Assembly: GCA_030630935.1 (NCBI GenBank)
Contig: DAOVMD010000082.1
Coordinates: 1 to 9,611, forward strand
Source: Candidatus Mcinerneyibacteriota bacterium
Lineage (GTDB): Bacteria; AUK180; JAQVHJ01
DNA length: 9,611 nt
Direction: 5' to 3'
The notes under the pieces are model-generated. The model worked only from the letters and a program-made list of their open reading frames with translations, was not told the origin of the DNA and searched no databases. Of the stretch, positions 6,354 to 9,611 are shown piece by piece. The position numbers and the translations under genes are program-made. The stretch's first letter is position 1. Every line of letters starts with the position of its first letter.

Positions 6354-7949
6354 ATGAAGAAGAGATATCTATTATGGAGTGTGTTTTTTGTAATTGCGAG
6401 TGTATTGATATTTTCGTTTTTAAATAACGGGTGTTCGAATACAAAATCGACGAACATATCCCAGGTAAAAAATGAGAAAAAATTAAAGTATCCGGAATGG
6501 CCAGGATTGGATGAGAAGATTGAAAAATATAATAAATTAGTCGAGGGTTCTCCTCCTGAATTAAACGCAACGAGCCTTTTTAAAATGGGAGTTGAAAAAG
6601 AAGACATAAAATGGCATTTCGTGATTTATTTAGATTTGGATTTATCAGAAAATGAAATACAAAATGTAATTGAGGAGATTAATAAAAAAGGTGGAAAGAT
6701 TTACAAGAATATACAAAACCGATCTCTATATATTACTATTTTAAGTATGGAGAGGTTTAAAGATTATTATAATTATTTAAATTCTTTAAAGAAGACTGAT
6801 AAAAGAATAAGATACTTTTATATGAATGATTTAATTGAATATTCATGTTATCACTACTCTCCAATTGATAACACTACTCATATAATATTCAATGAAATTT
6901 TATCAGATGAAGAAAAGAAGGTTTTTGCAAAAAAATATAATTTAAAATTTAAAGAAGGAAATTATTTCAAATTTAATCCAGGACGAGATTTCATTAAGGC
7001 TTATGTGAAAATGTTTGAAGACCCACTTGTAAAAAGGGTTGCTCTCAATGATCTTTATGCTATTAAATCTCTACAAATACAAGAACCTGTTGATACTGAT
7101 TTTAAAAACAAACTTCAGTGGTCTTTAAAATCAAAAAATGATAAAGAACAAAAAGATGAAATTAAGGATAATGGTGATTTGAAGTATCCCGAATGGCCGG
7201 GATTGGATGAAAAGATTGAAGAATATGAAGAAGTTATTAAAGGTGGTAAGAAAGTATATTCAAAAGATTATACAAATTTAGCACGTTTAAAAATAGAACC
7301 TGAAGATATTAAATGGCATTTATGTATTTATGTAATTGGCATAAGAGGTAGTGATAAGTATTTATTTAAAAAAGAGTATTATTTCCCGATAGAAATAGAT
7401 AATTTAATAAAAAGAATTGCGAAGGAAAATAATTGTGAAATACATAAAATAAGTAAGATTTATGGGAGTAGAAAGTATTACATAACTATTAAGAATTATA
7501 AGAAGGAAGAATTAAGAAGATATTATGATCTTTTTAAAATACATAAAGAAATGATAGAAATCAAAACAGATTATCCTAAAAGAATAAGAACAATTAAACT
7601 ACCTTTAATAGGAAGAGTTAGGGTTTATGTTAATTCACTAATAGAATTTAGTATTGGACATCATAGGCCAATTGATATTACAGAAATTCCTATTCGTTTT
7701 TACGATAATGTTACCGAAGAAAAGATTAAGCAGTTTATGAAAAAATATAATATAAAAAGATATAAGAAAAAAACTTTAGGTAAAAATAGGTATGCAGTAT
7801 ATTATAAAGGCAAAGACGAGGATTTTGTAAAATTTTATGTTTCAATTCAGGAAGATCCTATTGTAAATTATGTATCTCTATATGGTTGGGCAAAAGTAAA
7901 ATCATGTAGTGATCAATATTACTATAAACAATGGTATTTAGCGCAATAG
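6354..7949 (+). CDS. Predicted lipoprotein with two tandem copies of a subtilase-propeptide-like region
   Basis: A 531-residue exported protein: MKKRYLL, hydrophobic stretch (about 8-23) and NNGC with C27 as likely lipid site. The body is two homologous halves. Half 1 (44-258) and half 2 (276-528) both start LKYPEWPGLDEKIE and share EDIKWH, LIE-F/Y-S, PID and FEDP/QEDP blocks. Each half ends with a strand-helix-strand-strand-helix-strand-like segment (174-240 and 443-515) resembling peptidase S8 propeptides (I9-like), including the EDPxVxxV element, then a QW(S/Y)L stretch like the first residues of a mature subtilase. No Asp/His/Ser protease domain follows; translation stops at Q531. It may be an inhibitor or chaperone-like lipoprotein, or a remnant of a protease. 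GAGG at 6345-6348 supports ATG 6354 over an in-frame ATG at 6318. Confidence 0.82.
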   Translation: MKKRYLLWSVFFVIASVLIFSFLNNGCSNTKSTNISQVKNEKKLKYPEWPGLDEKIEKYNKLVEGSPPELNATSLFKMGVEKEDIKWHFVIYLDLDLSENEIQNVIEEINKKGGKIYKNIQNRSLYITILSMERFKDYYNYLNSLKKTDKRIRYFYMNDLIEYSCYHYSPIDNTTHIIFNEILSDEEKKVFAKKYNLKFKEGNYFKFNPGRDFIKAYVKMFEDPLVKRVALNDLYAIKSLQIQEPVDTDFKNKLQWSLKSKNDKEQKDEIKDNGDLKYPEWPGLDEKIEEYEEVIKGGKKVYSKDYTNLARLKIEPEDIKWHLCIYVIGIRGSDKYLFKKEYYFPIEIDNLIKRIAKENNCEIHKISKIYGSRKYYITIKNYKKEELRRYYDLFKIHKEMIEIKTDYPKRIRTIKLPLIGRVRVYVNSLIEFSIGHHRPIDITEIPIRFYDNVTEEKIKQFMKKYNIKRYKKKTLGKNRYAVYYKGKDEDFVKFYVSIQEDPIVNYVSLYGWAKVKSCSDQYYYKQWYLAQ

Positions 7950-8052
7950 TGTGCCGGCCTATGACTTATGACTTGGGTAATAGGGTTCCGGTCTTTTATA
8001 TCTCATATTAAAATTAATCATCTTTGAAATCTCAGAAAGATAAGAGTAAAAT

Positions 8053-8082
8053 CAGTAGGGGCTACCGGCCGGTCGCCCTGAT
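8053..8082 (+). repeat. AGTAGGGG-headed palindrome, copy 2
   Basis: Head AGTAGGGG, then a stem GGGCTACCGG/CCGGTCGCCC with one mismatch in ten pairs, then TGAT. Copy 3 lies about 70 bases away in opposite orientation. Confidence 0.68.
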
Positions 8083-8148
8083 TAAAAGAACTTAATCCTC
8101 CCATATCGAACATATCAAATCTTTACGGGATACTTGGTTCATACGATA

Positions 8149-8176
8149 AGGGCGCCCGGCCGGTAGCCCCTACTGC
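8149..8176 (-). repeat. AGTAGGGG-headed palindrome, copy 3 (inverted)
   Basis: The reverse complement reads CAGTAGGGGCTACCGGCC then GGGCGCCCT. With copy 2 it forms a large inverted repeat around 8083-8148, which could pair as one long hairpin in single-stranded DNA or RNA. Confidence 0.68.
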
Positions 8177-8212
8177 ATTTCTCATAAGAATCGTACATGA
8201 TTCAGATTGGAG

Positions 8213-8250
8213 GCACAGCCTCTTTGATAGAAAGCACAGCCTCTTTGATA
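8213..8250 (+). repeat. Tandem 17-mer at the left edge of direct repeat D
   Basis: GCACAGCCTCTTTGATA occurs at 8213-8229 and again at 8234-8250, a 21-base period. The second unit runs into the 127-bp repeat, so the end of that element is duplicated here. The first unit also forms a small hairpin with upstream bases (GAGGC-ACA-GCCTC, 8210-8222). Confidence 0.7.
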
Positions 8251-8368
8251 ATGACCCAGAACCACGCACTTTGTTAGGGTATCTGGGCGCTGCATTCAGG
8301 CGTTCTTTCCCTGCAAGCAGGGTTTATAAAAGAGATTGCCACCGTCACTACGTTCCTTCGCAATGACA
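8242..8368 (+). repeat. 127-bp direct repeat D, copy 1, flanking the toxin-antitoxin operon
   Basis: Matches 9367-9493 over 127 bases with 5 differences and no gaps. It contains a CCCAGA/TCTGGG inverted repeat (8255-8260 with 8282-8287), a perfect CCCTGC-AA-GCAGGG hairpin (8309-8322), and ends in the GAGATTGCC...CGCAATGACA family repeat. The two copies bracket hepT-mntA in the same orientation. Confidence 0.85.
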
Positions 8369-8405
8369 AAATGGAGTTGAATGAAGGCAACAGTCATAAT
8401 ATTAC

Positions 8406-8426
8406 AAAGCAATTTATTGCTTTTTT
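8406..8426 (+). terminator. Weak terminator-like hairpin with T-run
   Basis: AAAGCAA pairs with TTGCTTT around TTTA, and three further Ts extend a six-T run. The stem is AT-rich with only two G-C pairs, so termination would be weak. It lies 457 bases downstream of the lipoprotein stop on the same strand. Confidence 0.3.
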
Positions 8427-8439
8427 ATATATTTCGTAG

Positions 8440-8493
8440 ACCCGGGTTTTAACCCGGGTATTGAATGCCCCACACACCCGGGACTTCAGTCCC
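8440..8493. repeat. Pair of GC-rich perfect hairpins
   Basis: ACCCGGGTT-TT-AACCCGGGT (8440-8459) and GGGACT-TC-AGTCCC (8480-8493) lie 20 bases apart, with ACACCCGGG between them. Both are of the kind of dispersed intergenic palindrome seen in many bacteria. No adjacent gene suggests a regulatory role. Confidence 0.6.
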
Positions 8494-8669
8494 ATTATGG
8501 TTAACTCTGTTCTCTGAGGGGTAGAATTTGAATATCGAACACCGATTAACGATTTTAGATTTAAGAATTAATATAATAGGAATAAATTCCTCTAGTGGTG
8601 AAGGTTTTTAGTTGGAAGTTAGAAATGAATAGTGAGAAATAATGAAACTTGATTTTTTTGGAGTTAAAA

Positions 8670-9011
8670 TTATTTTTCGTTTTCTAAGATTATATTAAAA
8701 TGAGATTTAAGAAGGGGGATATCTTTTTTTACTGTATTCCAGACAATATCAATGTCTACACCGAAATAATCATGTATGACTTTATCTCTCATTCCTGCCA
8801 TCTGCTTCCAGGGGACATTGCTGTATTTTTGTTTAAATTCATTGGTTAATCTTTTAGCTGCTTCGCCGATTATTTCAATTTCTCTTATAACGGCTGCTTG
8901 CATCATTTTATTCTCTTTAAACTGTTCTTTATGTACATTTTGAGTGTATTCTTCTATCCTTAAAACTGCATCAAGGATATGTTTAAGATAAATGTTATTG
9001 TTTTTTTTCAT
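8670..9011 (-). CDS. hepT: HepT-like HEPN-domain RNase toxin (DUF86)
   Basis: The 113-residue product is an all-helical HEPN protein with the RX4HXY active-site motif at R75-H80-Y82 (RDKVIHDY), as in HepT toxins, which act as RNases when dimeric. The GEAAKRL segment (49-55) and NVPWKQMAGMRD are typical of the family. Its ATG overlaps the stop of the nucleotidyltransferase gene by four bases (ATGA), and AAGG lies about ten bases upstream, so the two are translationally coupled. In characterised HepT/MntA pairs (type VII toxin-antitoxin), the antitoxin adds AMP to the tyrosine of this motif, here Y82. The length is close to the family norm and nothing appears broken. No terminator was seen after the stop at 8670. 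Confidence 0.93.
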   Translation of the reverse strand: MKKNNNIYLKHILDAVLRIEEYTQNVHKEQFKENKMMQAAVIREIEIIGEAAKRLTNEFKQKYSNVPWKQMAGMRDKVIHDYFGVDIDIVWNTVKKDIPLLKSHFNIILENEK

Positions 9012-9292
9012 TGATAAATTACCTTCATCTCTTTTTTTATAGAATCGATAAGATAAGGACTGATTGAATTTTCTGTAAGCAAGTCTACCTTACGACCCAG
9101 GGATGCATAGAGTTCCTGCTCTATTCCTACGATTTCCAACAAACTTATTTCACCGATAAATTCTACAATTATGTCAATGTCACTTACAGGGGTCTGTTCA
9201 TCCCTGGCATAGGAACCAAATATAGAAATCTTCTTAACCCCATGCTTTTTTAAAATAGAAATTATCTCTTCATATATTTTTTCTTTTTTCAT
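9008..9292 (-). CDS. mntA: MntA-like minimal nucleotidyltransferase antitoxin
   Basis: A 94-residue minimal nucleotidyltransferase. The defining GSX10DXD motif is intact: G26-S27, then ten residues, then D38-I-D40. D70 in RKVDLL is the third acidic residue expected for metal and nucleotide binding. In known pairs this protein neutralises HepT by adding AMP groups to its active-site tyrosine. It precedes hepT and overlaps it by four bases. The start is fixed because an in-frame TGA lies 18 bases upstream and no other start codon lies between. There is no ribosome binding site upstream, and a promoter -10 box ends only nine bases before the ATG, which suggests a leaderless or near-leaderless mRNA. 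The operon sits between 127-bp direct repeats. Confidence 0.93.
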   Translation of the reverse strand: MKKEKIYEEIISILKKHGVKKISIFGSYARDEQTPVSDIDIIVEFIGEISLLEIVGIEQELYASLGRKVDLLTENSISPYLIDSIKKEMKVIYQ

Positions 9293-9301
9293 AACAGTAT
9301 A

Positions 9302-9330
9302 ATTATATCATAAAACAATATGATTTGCAA
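9302..9330 (-). promoter_or_regulatory. Promoter of the mntA-hepT operon, start-proximal
   Basis: On the minus strand TTGCAA (9330-9325), a 17-base spacer and TATAAT (9307-9302). Only TATACTGTT separates the -10 box from the ATG at 9292, so transcription would start at about G9295 or at the ATG itself. Confidence 0.68.
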
Positions 9331-9366
9331 GAAAATTAGAAACGAGTCAATCTTAGAGTACCGGCT

Positions 9367-9493
9367 TCTTTGATAATGACCCAGAACCACGCACTTCGTT
9401 AGGGTATCTGGGCGCTGCATTCAAATGTTCTTTCCCTGCAAGCAGGGTTTATAAAAGAGATTGCCACAGTCACTACGTTCCTTCGCAATGACA
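9367..9493 (+). repeat. 127-bp direct repeat D, copy 2
   Basis: Same orientation as copy 1 and offset by 1125 bases. The five differences include four transitions (T8272/C9397 and GGC/AAT at 8298-8300 versus 9423-9425) and one C/A change near 8334/9459. The CCCTGC-AA-GCAGGG hairpin is unchanged (9434-9447). Flanking sequences differ on both sides. Confidence 0.85.
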
Positions 9494-9525
9494 CTCAAAC
9501 GGTTGGATGTTGTAAAGACAATATT

Positions 9526-9543
9526 TGTCATCGCGAGAGCAAT
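9526..9543 (+). repeat. Partial 'TGTCAT-CGCGAG' family end, inverted to repeat D
   Basis: TGTCATCGCGAGAGCAAT resembles one end of the repeat at 4194-4236 and is inverted to the CGCAATGACA end at 9484-9493. It may be a truncated copy. The rest of 9494-9611 shows only a short GGGTTY tandem. Confidence 0.45.
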
Positions 9544-9557
9544 TATTTATATTTTCA

Positions 9558-9581
9558 GTTCGGGTTCGGGTTTGGGTTTGA
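9558..9581 (+). repeat. Short GTTCGG/GTTTGG hexamer tandem
   Basis: Four imperfect hexamers, GTTCGG twice then GTTTGG and GTTTGA. Only three GGG runs are present. No function visible. Confidence 0.5.
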
Positions 9582-9611
9582 GACGTTATTTGTAAGACAC
9601 TCCCCATCAGG

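Larger units (their letters stand above)
7950..8669. other. Repeat-rich spacer between lipoprotein operon and hepT
   Basis: No credible gene. It holds an inverted pair of AGTAGGGG palindromes, a tandem 17-mer, direct repeat D copy 1, an A/T hairpin with a T-run and two GC-rich hairpins (listed separately). The part at 8527-8640, with ATATCGAACACCGATTAACG, resembles common degenerate intergenic sequence of environmental bacteria. Nothing else was recognised. Confidence 0.8.

Noticed and set aside
7950-8100. Continuation of a subtilase domain after the stop at 7949
   Set aside because: All three plus-strand frames close within a few codons and show no DTG, HGT or GTS motif.
8242-8368. tRNA or integron attC site in repeat D
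   Set aside because: There are stems and a GTTAGGG motif, but no cloverleaf with anticodon arm and no proper RYYYAAC/GTTRRRY core pair.
9558-9581. G-quadruplex or telomere-like repeat
   Set aside because: Only three GGG runs and four imperfect hexamers; too short to support either.

Overview
The window comes from a low-GC bacterium with ordinary sigma-70-type promoters: several TTGACA/TATAAT-like pairs at 16-17 bp spacing lie upstream of genes, and most starts have purine-rich ribosome binding sites. A PEGA-domain Ser/Thr kinase, a short-form phosphatidylserine decarboxylase, Lys/Glu-rich lipoproteins and gene-poor spacers full of dispersed palindromes fit an uncultured candidate-phylum type of genome. 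I cannot place it further from sequence alone.

Left part (1-4112): conserved housekeeping and signalling genes. On the minus strand a membrane Ser/Thr kinase (149-1684) is followed after 10 bases by the start of a YfcE-like metallophosphoesterase that runs off the window. Divergent from the kinase are metG (1931-3460) and, one base after its stop, psd (3462-4112). The shared 246-base spacer holds a fully consensus promoter for the kinase and two candidate promoters for metG.

Middle spacer (4113-5309): about 1.2 kb without a credible gene. It is a mosaic of repeats: a 'TGTCATTGCGAGG' family element, a 9-bp tandem, A-rich modules, AGTAGGGG-headed palindromes, and two copies of an 87-nt structured element (4363-4449 and 5015-5101). 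The copies differ at 10 core positions, and those in stems are compensated so pairing is kept.

Lipoprotein cluster (5248-7949): a TTGACT-N17-TATAAT promoter leads into two predicted secreted lipoproteins, joined by a possible 22-codon ORF that overlaps the first stop. The second lipoprotein (531 aa) is an internal tandem duplication. Each half ends in a segment resembling a subtilase propeptide plus the first residues of a mature subtilase, but no protease domain follows.

Right part (7950-9611): a repeat-rich spacer, then a HepT/MntA (HEPN/MNT) toxin-antitoxin operon on the minus strand with a promoter so close to mntA that its mRNA would be nearly leaderless. The operon is bracketed by two 127-bp direct repeats (8242-8368 and 9367-9493) that differ at 5 positions.

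The observations most worth following are the covarying repeat element, the duplicated propeptide-like lipoprotein, and the direct-repeat-flanked toxin-antitoxin module.
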